A stretch of 64,000 nucleotides of DNA from Ciona intestinalis (GCF_000224145.3 NC_020166.2:7712050-7776049), one strand, 5' to 3'. Counted from the first letter of the stretch, positions 1-14,946 are shown. Made by a program: numbers and translations. The notes: a model not told the origin generated them from the sequence alone.

Positions 1-524
1 AATCTGTAAATTTGGCAAGTTCTATGATGTTTACACTAAAATATGACACATTGACACGTGAGATTTTAATTACGCTGATACAGCATACAGCATCGAGCAT
101 AGTACGGTATTTTACGTTTTTTCGGCACTGGTAAAGAATTCGGCAAGAGTGAAGAATCTTTCGGTACATAGCAGAATAGGCTGGTGGAAAGTGTTATAGT
201 TTGGTTGTTAGGGGTTGATGGTTAAGGGTTTAATGGTTATAAAGGTTAGTAGTTCGGAGTTAGGTGTTAATAGTTTAGTTAGGGCTTAGTGGTAAGCAAA
301 TAAGGTGGGGGTAGGATTCTTCACTAGCACCGTTTGGGGTTAGATGTTAGTGGCTAACTGGCTATATAGGTTATAGCGTTATTATAGTTACGTTTAGTAA
401 CCTATACCATCAACCTCTTCACTAGAACAGTTTTTTTTCTTTATAGGGCTACACCACGACTGGAACAGCGCCGTGTAATATTATGTACAGGTACTAGGGA
501 TGTCTAATAAAGGAAACGCTTAAT
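1..524. other. Upstream region with degenerate GTTAGG-rich repeat
   Basis: This is 5' flank of ADCK1. Bases about 125-330 form a G/T-rich degenerate array of GTTAGGG-like words, preceded by a 'tgaagaatc..cggtac' block. The same block plus array recurs at about 1085-1255 (same strand) and about 840-1020 (reverse complement). No other gene is seen. Confidence 0.6.
431..446 (+). promoter_or_regulatory. Candidate spliced-leader trans-splice acceptor of ADCK1
   Basis: A strong pyrimidine run ending in an AG at 445-446 (ttttttttctttatag) lies 78 bases upstream of the ADCK1 start codon with no evident donor before it. Ciona mRNAs are known to receive a short spliced leader at such unpaired acceptors. 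The assignment is inference; an unseen 5' UTR intron would look the same. Confidence 0.45.
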
Positions 525-3500
525 ATGAACAATTTGAGGAGAGCTGTTAAATTGGCTGGGGCAGCAACAGTTTTGGGAGTAAGTGCTGCCAGTGGTACAG
601 TCTTACTGGATGCAGCTCATGTTTTAGATTTAACTGACAAGCCAGCAATACGAGCCGTAAGGACGGGCATTACAACTGTTTCGATTATCTGCGATTACAA
701 GTTTTCTCTTTATGGTAAAGTAACGGACTCGCCGGAGTATGTCGCAGCGAAGTCACAGGTATAATTTATTTAAAAATCTTCCTCCACGTTATCTGCTAAC
801 CTCTCCGAGTCTTACATGCCCCCTTAGGACTGGGCGCAAACTGAACCCTTTCTAACTTATAATATCCACGAAACCCTAACTACCCCCCGAACCAGGGGCA
901 AATTAAATTTCTGGGTACGCCCCTTTAAATTTCTGGATACGCCCCTACCTCTAACTACTGACCCATAACACTTTCCACCAGCTTGAAATCTCTAATGTAC
1001 CGGAGGATTCTTCACCAGAGCCATTAATTTTGGTAATTGAATGTGTATTGTACACTCACATGAGCTTTTTAAATAAAAAAATATGACACCTCTGAAGAGT
1101 CCTCCGGTACTGTACAAATTAGACCGGTGAAAAGTGTTAGAGGTTGGTGGTCGGGGGTTTTTGGGGGTTAGTTAAGGTTTAGTGGTTGTAAGTGTTAGTG
1201 GTCACTAATTAGGGCTTAGTAGTTATAAGGGTTATTAGTTAGGGCTTAATGGTTAGCAGATACCAAAAGGAAAGCATAACAATTAGTCCAAAACGGTATG
1301 TTTTTTGCCAGGCACACACAAGAGCTGCAAGGAAACTGCTTGCACTTTGTTGGAGAAATCGTGGAACTTATGTTAAAGTGGGGCAACATCTTGGTGGAAT
1401 GGACTATTTATTACCTGCTGAGTTTACGAAAGTATTAAAAGTTTTGCACAGTGATGCCCCCCAGAGTACTTTAGATGAAATACATGGGGTAGGTTGTATT
1501 ATATGTTAAGTTATATTATTAATTATATGGTACGAAAAAAGAGGAAAATCTGAGTGTTTTGTTTAACCAAGTCTTCATAGGAACTTTCGTTTGGAACAAT
1601 TAAATTTTGTTTTTAAATTGTTTTAAACATAAGTAGATATGAAGAAAAAAATAAATAAAAGTTTTGAATTTTGCTTCACAATTTCAGGAAGCTTATCTAT
1701 GCTATTGTGACAAGCAGCAAGATTAGTTTAAAATAAACGTTTGGATTTATGTTTAAACATCACCTGTTACATCTGCATCATTTCCTATGTTATTTCTATT
1801 AATATTATCCTTCAAAAAATTGTACTAAAACTTAGGTTACTATGTGTATACGTTTACTTTCAAAGTTTTAAGTTAAATTCATTCATTCATTTAAGTAAAA
1901 AAGTAAAAACAACCACTAGTGCACTAATAATGTAATATGTTTATAAGTTAATTGTGTTAACACTTAACAGTTATACTCAAATTACACACGAGTTCACAAT
2001 TTGGAAACCTAATTTAAATTTAACTTTTTTTCGTTATTGCAACATAGGTGTTAAAGAAAGACCTCAATATCGAAAATGTTGATGAAGTTTTTACTGATTT
2101 TTGTGAAAAACCTCTCGGTACAGCTTCTCTAGCCCAAGTATATAAAGCAAAACTAAAGAGCAATGGATCCACAGTTGCTGTTAAAGTACAACACCCAACT
2201 GTGCAGGATCTTGCTGATAAAGATATGGATATGATGGATTACGCGGCAACGTTAGTCAAATCCTTTAATAACTAATGTCATATTTTTGTATATACCTTTG
2301 CACCATTAAGTCAGCACATTTAAATGGACTTAACTTATAATAAAACATAAACTATGTTTTTGATAAACAAAAAATCACTAAAAATAAAAAAGGTTAGTTT
2401 TCATGTAGTTTATAGTTTGTCAAGTCATGAAAATTCTTTTTGTGAATTTGGCATTCTAAGATAGCATGTTTGCGCTATTACAGCATTGCATAAAGTATGT
2501 GTCTACGGATAAGTAGCATAATTACACTTTGGATGTGTAATCTTTATTACAAGAGGGCCAGGTATATATTACTGGGTGAACCCGTAGGCCCTAGGTTATT
2601 CAAATTAGTCATGTACCAATAATAATTTACTTTTATCTTTGATCTTATGATATTAAAATGGGGGTTATCTAACTTATCTCCTTGAAGAAATATATAGTTC
2701 GAACGCATAAAATTCTGTATAAAACTGCTATATAAAATTATTGCCTGAGTCTCTTAAGTTCAGTATATAATTAATAAATTCAGTAAAATGAAATATGCAG
2801 CTAACTACACGGGCCACAGATTGCGTATCCCTGATTTAAAACATTGCGTAAACATGGTTTCACTCTTCAGATGGGTTAAGAAGTTGTTTCCAGAGTTTGA
2901 CTTAATGTGGTTAGTTGAAGAGACAAGAAAAAATCTTCCACTGGAGCTTGATTTCCTTGTGGAGGCAAGAAATTGCTCCAAAGCAACCAAGAACCTTAAA
3001 TGTTTTGATTGGGTAAAGGTAATGTATTTTGTTTTGTTTTGCATTTTTGCTCGATTAATGTTTAAATTGTAAGGAAAAAAACTTGCGTATTATTAAATAT
3101 CTCAAAAGGCTTTAACTCCCATTTTTCCTATATGCTCTGATTCAGATACTTATATTTATACCAACTGCTATCTGTTGTTTCATGATTCCTGTCATCACAT
3201 TTTTTTTATGAATTCTTAAAACGGTAACTGCCTGTTAAACTTCTCACATGGTACTTCAGAACACAAAAAAGCATGAAACTTCTGACTATTAGATTCAGTG
3301 TGCTTTGGTAACTTATTTGACTGCTGTTTTTAACTTAAAAATAAAAGTGTAGCACTAGGCAATGTACATACTACTAGTACTTCACTTTGCCTAGTAAGCC
3401 TACAATCCAAATGCTTTTTTAAACATTCAGTTTTTCAACAGTTCAGTTTATGACTATTCTATTTTTGTAACTTATTTGCCTGCTGTTTTTCTCTTAAAAA

Positions 3501-6500
3501 TAGAACTGTAGCAGACTAGACATACTACTACTACAATATACTGATAATTATTGTGAAATCAAATGCTTTTTTAAACATTAAGTTTTTCGACAGTTACCGA
3601 AACTGCATTGGGATTATTGCACCAAGCGTGTTATGGTGATGGAGTTCTTGGAAGGAGGACAAGTTAATAATTCAAATTATTTAGAGGGAAATAAAATTGA
3701 TTTTAATCACGTTTCAAGGTTTGTACATAAAAATAGATGCAAATGAAATATTAATCTACTATTACTACAAAAAAATTATATCCTACAAAAAAGTTGATCT
3801 ACTACTACAAAAAATTGATGCCAAAAATAGGTTACTTGCAATAAAAAAATGTATATCTGGCAAAAATAGGTTACTTGCGATATTTATTTAAAATAATGCT
3901 TTGTTTAACATAATTTACTACTCAAATTTTGACATTGAAATACAGGGCAAAAATTTTGTTTTAAGCACGAAACATAAATAGTTTACAAACCATTGCGCTG
4001 TGTGTATTTAACCAAAAACAAATTTATGCGCGAGATATTTCTGCTGTTTTTTATACCAACCATAAAAAAATAAACCAACATTTTAGATTTAAGCATTTCT
4101 AGCGATCAGACCAAGTTAAGTTTTTGTTTTATTCAACCAGACTTTTAGGTAAATTATTCAGCGAAATGATATTTGTGCACGGGTTTGTACACTGTGATCC
4201 ACACCCTGGAAATATTCTTGTCCGCTGGTCTAATGATGAAACATCAAACTCCATTTTTAAAAGATGTGCTAAACTACTTGGCTTTTGTTCCCCTAAATTG
4301 GAAATTGTTCTTCTTGACCACGGGCTATACAGACAACTCTCAAAAAATTTCCGGTGAAAAATTGAGCTGTGAAAGTTTTTATTGATAGCTATATGTTTAA
4401 TTATATCTATGTATGTTAGTATGTAAATGTAGATTTCTGATTTGTGTGTTCCAGCAATTTAAGATAACGTATGTCTTGTCTAATGATCCCAACATTTTTT
4501 GATACCAATGTGTTTAACTGCATATATGTATGTTAGTATGTAAATGTAGATTTCTGATTTGTTTGTTTCCCCAATTTAAGATAACGTATGTCTTGTCTAA
4601 TTATCTCAACATTTATTGATACCAATGTGTTTAACTGTATATATGTATGTTAGTATGTAAATGTAGATTTCTGATTTGTTTGTTTCCCCAATTTAAGACA
4701 ACGTATGTCTTGTCTAATGGTTCCAATATTTTATAGTCTGTTATCACCATCTTTTACAAATAGGCTACTAAATGTCTGTATTTTACTATTTTTTCCCCTA
4801 GTCCCAACCAAAACGTGACTTTTTAAGCCAACAAATTGTAACCACAGTGGTTTGTGCACCTGGAATAAATGACTTAGTTTGTATCTCAGATTAATCAACA
4901 TACATAAAAACAGTAACTTGTACTTTTGTATTTATTTTGTATTGTTGTTAACATTGTTATATTATATGCAGCTTTCACTATGCAAGTTTATGGCAAGCAA
5001 TTATCAACACGGACATGGCCGGCATAGAAACTCATGCGCGAGCGTGTGGAAGTGGTGACATGTATCCACTGCTCGCAACTATAGTAACAGGAAGGTCATG
5101 GCAAGTAGTTGGAAATGACGGAATCAAAAAGTAAGAACTTCTCCCCCTCCAAAAAAATATATATAGTAGTGTAAGGGAAAACAGGAAAAGTTTAGCACAT
5201 AATATCAAAATATCCTGATCATGTTTTAAACAATTAACAACAATCTATGGGAGTCGTGAAGAAACGGTTTAAAAATAATTTTCTTTGTTTACTACTAAAT
5301 GGGTAGAGAAAATAGAATGAAAATATTTCCTATCTTCCCCCACCCTGCTATATATAATATATATATATTTTTTGTCAAAAAACATTTTTTTTGTGAAAAG
5401 CCACAAAATAAATAATATACCTATTATAATAATATACCAGACTTGTGTAAGTGGTTCATATAATGGCCATATTATCCTTGTTTTTTACCATTAAGTCAAT
5501 AAAACTTGCGCAATTACCTTTAATGGTAGTGCAGTTAATATTCTACAAAAGGTCACAAAATCCATTAGAAAAGTAAACTGGGTTTATGCCACGAGAAAAG
5601 TGTTTTTCCGTATATTAGGAACTTGGGGATCTCAAAGTTATGCCAGAGTTGTAGTTTCATTTTCCCTATGTCAGACTAAGGTAGTCATAAAAAAAAGTTT
5701 CAGACTGTTGGAAGTCTTTATCCAGTCACAGTAGTCTTTAACTGTTACTATATAGAAGTCTTTATCTAAAAAGCTTAATACTTTAATGTTAACAGCACAC
5801 TATGCACAATTTACGTATATTTCCTATAACTGCCACATCACCACAATCAATAGAAATAGTATATACTACAACTACAACATAAAAATAATATAAAACACAC
5901 ACTGGTTGAGCCAAACATAGAGTATAATGACATAGAAAGTAGAACATACAACTTTATAACAAAAATAGAAACACTATAATAGAGCAGACTTTAACACAGA
6001 AGACCACCCAATTTGGGAATTTTTTTAAAAGGGGGCTCTAAAAAGATTCTTATTCTGGCTGGCCCTTAATGTGGTAATATTTTTGTCTTAAATAATGCAT
6101 TTTAGCGTTGATTTTACGTTTGAGGAGGACAACGATATACGGGGAGCTGTCGGCCATTATTTGCCACATATTTCAAATGTGCTGGGAAATGTATCGAGCG
6201 AAATGTTGCTTGTGTTGAAAACTAATGACCATCTTCGGGGTCTTGAAGTAAGTTCGGACCTTACTACATTTTACCTTGTTTTTTTTATTCTTTATGGGTG
6301 AAGTCCTTGACTAGGACCTGGGTTTTAGGCCAGATTTGGCCCATTACCCCAACACCTGGTAAGCCTATTCAAGTTGTTGTACTGTGATCTGTTTTTGTTA
6401 TTATGTTGGAAACTATTGAATGAATGTAACTTACTTTACCTAAAGTGGCTGGAAAACGTCTGCGTTATAACACAGTCGTGATAATATAGGTGTTCTGTTT

Positions 6501-7229
6501 TATTCACCTCGTGTCTGCTTATGAGATATATATGATATGTTACCATATATGTTACTTTGTGGATGATAATTTACAACTGTTTTTTTTTGTTTTGAAAATG
6601 GAAATTCTAGTTCTAAACAGTGGGAAAAATGTCTGTTACAAGTATTTATCATTTGTTGCAGTATACATACGGTGTACGAGGACATGCATCTGGTTTCCTA
6701 GATATGTCTAAGTGCTGTTTGCGTGCCTTGCGTGAGTTACAACATGAACGTATTGATACGAGATTCTCTGCTACAACCAAGTGGTTGAAATCTATGCAAA
6801 ACAACGTTAACATTAACCTCAGTTTGCTGAAGATATTTGCTTATGAATGGTATTTGTGGGTAAGTGATGCGACAATAAATATAGTAGTGTGGGGTAAGAC
6901 AGGACACCTTTATAAGATATCCTCAAAATAACCTGTTTTAACTAATACAAACGCTCTATAGGAGTCGTGAGGATAAGGTTTTATAATTCTTTGAATGTTC
7001 TTATATTATGTACAAAAGGTGTCTCGTCTTGCCCCGCTCTACAATATGTAAAAAGTACCATATTGTCAAAAAATCTATCTTAACAGGTATTAAAATGATA
7101 TTTTGATTTTTGATTCAGGTTTTAGAAGTGACCGGTTATCAAAAACATATTACAAAAAGTTCATATGGTGCAAAGAAAACGAAGAAAAAAGCCGCAACAA
7201 GTGCTGCATTTGTTTTACAAGCAACTTAG
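525..7229 (+). CDS. ADCK1: ADCK1, aarF-domain (UbiB-type) mitochondrial kinase, 10 exons
   Basis: Exons: 525-758, 1312-1488, 2048-2250, 2871-3018, 3594-3718, 4141-4353, 4972-5130, 6106-6247, 6662-6859, 7119-7229. Phases join cleanly to give 569 residues, close to the roughly 530 of vertebrate ADCK1. UbiB-family hallmarks are all present: KVGQ (about residues 100-103), the A-rich loop GTASLAQV (161-168) in place of a glycine-rich loop, VAVK lysine (183), the ExD motif in LELDFL (230-232), catalytic HCDPHPGN (D315, N320), and DHG (355-357) for DFG. A hydrophobic N-terminal stretch (about 10-30) fits mitochondrial targeting and membrane insertion. The family is atypical kinases/ATPases of the inner membrane; ADCK1 is linked to mitochondrial protein and lipid homeostasis. 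It could only be confused with ADCK5, but the order and spacing fit ADCK1. Introns hold MITEs and a 117-bp tandem repeat. Confidence 0.95.
840..1255. repeat. Inverted and direct copies of a GTTAGG-rich repeat around ADCK1 exon 1
   Basis: About 840-1020 is the reverse complement of the array at 125-330, and 1085-1255 is a direct copy. Shared pieces are 'ggtggaaagtgttat' and its complement, and 'cctccggtac'. A 23-base unit ending in 'tacgcccct' occurs twice at about 903-949. Confidence 0.6.
3308..3600 (+). repeat. Tandem duplication of a 3' splice region in ADCK1 intron 4
   Basis: 'gtaacttattt..ctgctgttttt' occurs at about 3308 and 3469, and 'aaatgcttttttaaacatt' at about 3409 and 3560. The second copy ends in the real acceptor of exon 5 (AG at 3592-3593). 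The first copy ends in a look-alike AG at about 3436-3438. Confidence 0.75.
4388..4735 (+). repeat. 117-bp tandem repeat, three copies, ADCK1 intron 6
   Basis: The block 'gtatgttagtatgtaaatg' starts at 4411, 4528 and 4645, an exact 117-base spacing. The copies also share 'acgtatgtcttgtctaat'. Copies 2 and 3 are the most alike. Confidence 0.9.
5165..5352 (+). mobile_element. MITE copy, ADCK1 intron 7
   Basis: Left end is decayed (tagtagtgtaaggg), right end is clear (cttcccccaccctgctata). The family core (acaattaacaac, atgggagtcgtg, tttgtttactac) is present in the plus orientation. Confidence 0.8.
6290..6380 (+). repeat. Short interspersed repeat with 'ggcccattacccca'
   Basis: 'gggtgaagtcc...aggacctggg.tttaggccaga.ttggcccattacccca' recurs at about 52262-52320 (plus), 52190-52245 (minus), 58405-58480 and, more decayed, 40263-40315 and 53935-54010. 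It is probably a SINE fragment. It lies in ADCK1 intron 8. Confidence 0.6.
6882..7043 (+). mobile_element. MITE copy, ADCK1 intron 9
   Basis: Begins tagtagtgtggggtaagac and ends cgtcttgccccgctctaca, with the core 'ataggagtcgtgaggataag' between. It is about 30 bases shorter than full length. Confidence 0.85.
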
Positions 7230-7519
7230 TCAATTTCCTTTCCATAGTCCCATATTTATGTTGTATGTTATTTTTAAATTACAAAGTGATTTTACATTAC
7301 GTGTTTGTGCACTGTAGCTATATGTACCAGTCTGGCACTTTTCCGTAATTATTTCAAATTCAGTGCTTTTTTTTATAAATGTTAAAAGTAAATAAAATCT
7401 AACACAGAGAACGAAGTCACACTGAAATAAATGGATGTCTCCTGGCTTTTTTTGTCGTGACCTACAAAAGTAAAGTACAAAAGTGTTACAGTTTACACTT
7501 ACAGTTTGAGTTAAACATT

Positions 7520-7830
7520 TAGTAGGGTGGGGGAAGAAGAGACACCTTTTCATTTTATTGTGTCGTCCTATTTGGTATAATAATTATAAAACCGNNNNNN
7601 NNNNNNNNNNNNNNNNNNNNNNNNNNNNNNNNNNNNNNNNNNNNGGGGGAAGAAGAGACACTTTTCATCTGATTGTGTCGGCCGATTTGGTATAGTAAAC
7701 AATAAACAAACAAATAATTATAAAACCGTATCCTCACGACTCCCATAAGCCGCTGCTTATTGTTTAAAAATGATTAGGATATTTGCATATTGTGTGCTAA
7801 AGGTGTCCCATCTTCCCCCACAGTACTATA
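7520..7830 (-). mobile_element. MITE, apparently doubled, interrupted by the assembly gap
   Basis: Two left ends (gggggaagaagagacac at about 7529 and 7645) lie on either side of 50 N at 7595-7644, followed by one right end (cttcccccacagtactata, 7830). Either two copies sit in tandem or the assembler joined two haplotypes badly. Confidence 0.75.
7595..7644. other. Assembly gap (50 N)
   Basis: A run of exactly 50 N. Its round size suggests a placeholder rather than a measured length. Confidence 0.99.
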
Positions 7831-8212
7831 CATAAAAAAAAAGAAGATAACTTACTTTATTTTCGCGTTGGCATGCTTATTAGGAGCATCATGTCAGAAA
7901 TTACGAGTTACCGCCTATTTAACTTCGTGATTGATTTTTATTTTCGTGTGGCCGACAATTTGGGCAACTGATACCAAGTGTGCCGGTGATGCAGAGGAGT
8001 TGGCGACACAAAGCAATAAACGTCTGTCTGTCTGTCAGCATGAAAACTTGTGGTGCAGAAAATTCAACTTGATGTGTCATTACAAGGCTTTTATGGCCGA
8101 TCGTTCCGTTTTACAGTTTTAATTTCCATTTGCTTGGAATTTGTTTGTTTGTAAACCTCCACTTGTAAACCGATATACGGCACTAAGAAAGTAATTGCAA
8201 TGTGTGAGAGAT

Positions 8213-8394
8213 ATAGTGAGGTGGGGGAGATGGGACGCCTTTTCATTCTTTTTCCTCGTCCCATTTGGTAGCAAAGGAGGAACATTCAAAGAATTAATAA
8301 ACCATATGGTCACGACTCCCATAGACCGTTAAACACGATCAGGATATTTAAATATTATGTGCTAAAGGTGTCCCATCTTCCCCCAGCCTACTAT
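8213..8394 (-). mobile_element. MITE copy
   Basis: Starts agtgaggtgggggagatggg and ends cttcccccagcctactata. The core reads in reverse (cacgactcccatagaccgtt). Confidence 0.9.
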
Positions 8395-8499
8395 ATCTCT
8401 ATTAGACTGTGGTGCTGTCCGTTTATAAAGGAAAGTTAGAAGTTCACATTGTCACCAAAAACACGTCATATATATAAGTGATTTTTAAAATATCGGCGA

Positions 8500-8543
8500 A
8501 TATGTGCTTATATACTTGTCCCGATTTTCCCCATTCTACTATA
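8500..8543 (+). mobile_element. MITE right-end fragment
   Basis: Only 'atgtgcttat...gtcccgattttccccattctactata' remains. The word 'tatgtgctta' fits the second subfamily seen intact at 36776-36900. Confidence 0.5.
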
Positions 8544-8790
8544 TATCAAAATGCGTGGGAGTGCTATTTATGAAATCGAATTTTTTAATCGTCGTTTATA
8601 ATAAATATAAACAAAGTCTGGGTCCGAAACGAAGCGACGTGGTACACGCTACACAGCAGACCTGGACACTACAACAATGTACGACTGTCATCGCGATTCT
8701 GTAATAAAATCTGAGATGCCTTTGGATTGACTACATAATTGTTTTGAAATCTTTTGTGTGAAGAGACAGCAATGACAAAACTATATACAT

Positions 8791-8796
8791 TTTATT
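8791..8796 (-). terminator. Candidate poly(A) signal for the small peptide gene
   Basis: AATAAA on the minus strand, about 305 bases past the stop codon at 9100. It is the first good AATAAA on that strand in a region with no other minus-strand gene. Confidence 0.4.
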
Positions 8797-9099
8797 CAGC
8801 ATCATATTTCAAAGGTGAATTCATTAATGAGAAGCTACGAAAGTTTCAATGGTCAAATCATAGTTCAATAAAGAAATGTTGTATTATTAAGCTATGGTCA
8901 AATCTAAAACAAAAGTTTCACTTTAATTGAAGGATAAGGCATAATGTCAAACCTTAATCGAATTAAAAGACGAAAAGGATGAACATGCCGTAACAAAGAC
9001 TGGATGAGATATATAACAAATTTCCACATTCATTTTTAACGTTGATGTAACTTCATTAACATCGAGATCCAGAGAATAACGAAGAACAACTGTACATAA

Positions 9100-9666
9100 T
9101 CACATGCGGGCATAATAAAACCTGGCAGGTCTTACAAAACCGTGTGTCTGCGCAAAGAAAGTAAAACGTTAGCTACCAAACTTAACTGTACAAAATCGAC
9201 ATTCATTCACACAAATGTCCCTAAAATTCGCATATTAATAGCTGCTGTAAATTTCCAGCACACTTGATCACAATTTTGGTCGTATAAAAAATAAATATAT
9301 ATTTAGTAGAGTGGGGGGAGATGGGACACCTTTAGGACATAATATCCAAATATCCTTATTGTGCTTTTAATAATTAACAAAGGTCTGTCCCATCTTTCCC
9401 ACCCTGCTACTACATACTATGTTAGTAAATTTTGTATATCTTACGTCGGGCAACTGCACAGGGTAAATTCTTTGCTGTCCAATGATGGCTGCAGTAGGTA
9501 AAGTAACATCTCACCAAGAATGTTCTTCGTTTACTGAACTCTGCATGTAATAAACATAAGACGTTCTGATATTTAGGAATCTAAACTTAAATGTACCTCT
9601 CGGTTTAACCAGATGTCCGGAAAGTACAAACAAAAATAGAAAGAAAATGCTGTATCTGCTTGCCAT
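9100..9666 (-). CDS. Candidate small secreted peptide, 3 exons, 53 residues
   Basis: Exons on the minus strand: 9666-9597, 9488-9445, 9147-9100. Exon 1 codes for a classic signal peptide (MASRYSIFFLFLFVLSGH). It ends in phase 1 at a GTACAT donor, exon 2 opens after tacctactgcag and closes in phase 0 at GTAAGA, and exon 3 opens after actttctttgcgcag and stops at TGA (9102-9100). Three independent junctions in phase are unlikely by chance, although the exons are short. The predicted mature part runs from about VKPRAIIGQQ to VRPARFYYARM; it has no cysteine and no glycine-amide signal at the C terminus. A TATA-like element (9697-9709) and a poly(A) signal (8791-8796) frame it. I recognise no family. 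It could be a peptide hormone or host-defence precursor, or a chance series of sites. Confidence 0.5.
9303..9413 (+). mobile_element. Internally deleted MITE, about 110 bp
   Basis: Both ends are present (tagtagagtggggggagatg and catctttcccaccctgctac), but the middle after 'acaaaggtct' is missing. It lies in intron 2 of the candidate peptide gene. Confidence 0.85.
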
Positions 9667-9696
9667 GATAGTAAGAAACTCTTGCGTTGTACACTT

Positions 9697-9709
9697 CAAA
9701 ATATATAGG
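9697..9709 (-). promoter_or_regulatory. TATA-like element of the candidate peptide gene
   Basis: Minus-strand 'tcctatatatttt' lies about 31-43 bases before the ATG. This implies a very short 5' leader if it is used. Confidence 0.35.
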
Positions 9710-9713
9710 ACAC

Positions 9714-13297
<3,584 letters not shown>

Positions 13298-13470
13298 ATA
13301 TTAAGTTTTTGGTGTCATCAGTTTTTATTAAAACAATACAAACCGCTTTTTCACACAAAGATTTTCGCTTGTTTTGTAGTAGGTTGAATTTGTTTAGTAG
13401 TTACAGGTGTTTAGTTTCTAGTGTTAGAAAACCTATGTCTTTTTTCGTTATTAACCCAAATTTAAGTAAA
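13298..13470 (+). other. Actin 3' flank running into a copy of the SLC6 upstream region
   Basis: T-rich sequence after the actin stop. No canonical AATAAA is seen close to the stop. The part from about 13390 resembles 15110-15160 just before the SLC6 start. Confidence 0.45.
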
Positions 13471-13496
13471 ATGTACAGGCAAAACGACCAACAGCA
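13471..13496 (+). CDS. Possible alternative (duplicated) first coding exon of the SLC6 gene
   Basis: A 26-base exon coding MYRQNDQQ with a GTGAGT donor leaving two bases over. This is the same size, phase and donor as the exon at 15157-15182 (MEMQSNQQ). Flanking DNA also matches: 'tcaaaattttgcataat' follows at about 13554 and 15261. Spliced to 15724 it would give a full transporter with a different N terminus. It may instead be an inert relic of a segmental duplication. Confidence 0.4.
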
Positions 13497-13594
13497 GTGA
13501 GTATATATACCGTAACGGTTTGATAGTTCGCATAGATTTACTGATCTGGTCATCAAAATTTTGCATAATACATATAACAGTTGAATATACATAT

Positions 13595-13870
13595 GGTACT
13601 TATGCTGCTCGCCGGTTCTTTACATTATGATCATTGTGATTTAAAACCGTCAATGTTAGCTGTTTATACACCATCGCAGTGTTTCTTATTACCATCATCT
13701 ATTTTCTGGCATCGTTTCCTCAACTCTTTTCTTCCTTCCGGTGTTAGTCGCATTGAGAAGCAACATTATAGTTACAATGAGCGGCTGTATATTCTGCTGT
13801 GGCATTGTTAGAGCTGTAGTGTTACGTACGCAGTTTCTAATTTTCTACGATCGTTTTAGTAAAATGAAAA
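13595..13870 (+). repeat. Left copy of a 270-bp duplicated block
   Basis: Matches 14331-14610 over most of its length: 'cttatgctgctcgccggtt' against 'ctcatgctggtcgccggtt', 'tcgcagtgtttcttatta', and 'agctgtatattctg.tgtggcattgttag'. Divergence by eye is 15-25%. No coding potential is convincing. Confidence 0.8.
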
Positions 13871-14038
13871 AAAAATCATAATTGTGTATGTTGCTTTTCG
13901 TTGTTTATCGCCCCTTTAACTTTATTTCGGTACGCAAAATCGATCCCCGTGCATTTTAGCGACGCAAAAGTATCAACTATTTGACGGAGAAAGCTCGTAT
14001 ATGCAGCATTTCTAATTACACTTAGAACGGAGCAAATG

Positions 14039-14233
14039 ATATAGTACTGTGGGTGAAGATGGGACACCACTAAACAAAATTTCCGAATATACTGATCGCA
14101 TTTTTAACAAATAACAATGCATATGGGAGTCGTAAGGATACGGTTTTATAATTCTCTGAATGTTCTTTGTTTACTACCAAATGGGACAAGAAAATAGAAT
14201 GAAAAGGTGTCCCGTCTTACCTTAACCTACTAT
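14039..14233 (+). mobile_element. MITE copy between the duplicated blocks
   Basis: Complete: tagtactgtgggtgaagatg to cgtcttaccttaacctacta, with the usual core. Confidence 0.85.
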
Positions 14234-14330
14234 ATTATAGCGTTACGGTCCTCGTTATTAAATCACATATTCGACGTTAAAAAGTATTTAGACCACATAA
14301 AAAACAGAAACAGTATGACTTTACACATAG

Positions 14331-14610
14331 CGTGCTCATGCTGGTCGCCGGTTTCTTACATTATGATTATGGTGGTTTGACAGCTGTCAAAATAAACTGT
14401 ATACTATACACCCTCGCAGTGTTTCTTATTAACATCTTATTTTCCGACATCGCTTTCCTTAACGATTTTCCTTTTCCGGTGTCAGTCGCATTAAAAAGCA
14501 ACATTTATGTTAGCTGTAATGAGGAGCTGTATATTCTGTTGTGGCATTGTTAGCTGTAGTGTTATGCACGCATTTGTCTAGGTATACGATCTTTTTAGTA
14601 AATTGCAAAT
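14331..14610 (+). repeat. Right copy of the 270-bp duplicated block
   Basis: Partner of 13595-13870, same orientation, about 735 bases apart. Confidence 0.8.
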
Positions 14611-14819
14611 TCTAACTCAAAGCATATAAAAATATAAACCCAAAGACGGAAGGAAGTTAGATTTTAATGTTTATTTACGTGCATTCCTACTATAATATAT
14701 TCACTTATAAATCAAAATTAACAATGAATTTAATCTGTCCTGTCGTCGAATTTGTAAAATTTTATCCGTTTTGGGAATCGCTTGATAACTTCTCATGTGT
14801 TATGATATATATTTTTTAA

Positions 14820-14946
14820 TTGTTGTCAATTATATTAAAGGAATGCTAATTCTAATTTGTGGTATCACCCAAAAAAACATTTATTTTGAATTTGGTAATA
14901 TAGGGCAATATGTGCTTAAGTGTCCCATCTTCTCCAATATACTATA
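14820..14946 (+). mobile_element. MITE subfamily 2 fragment
   Basis: 'aatatgtgcttaagtgtccc' leads to the right end 'cttctccaatatactata'. It matches 59955-60072 for over 100 bases, including 'tatcacccaaaaa'. Confidence 0.65.
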
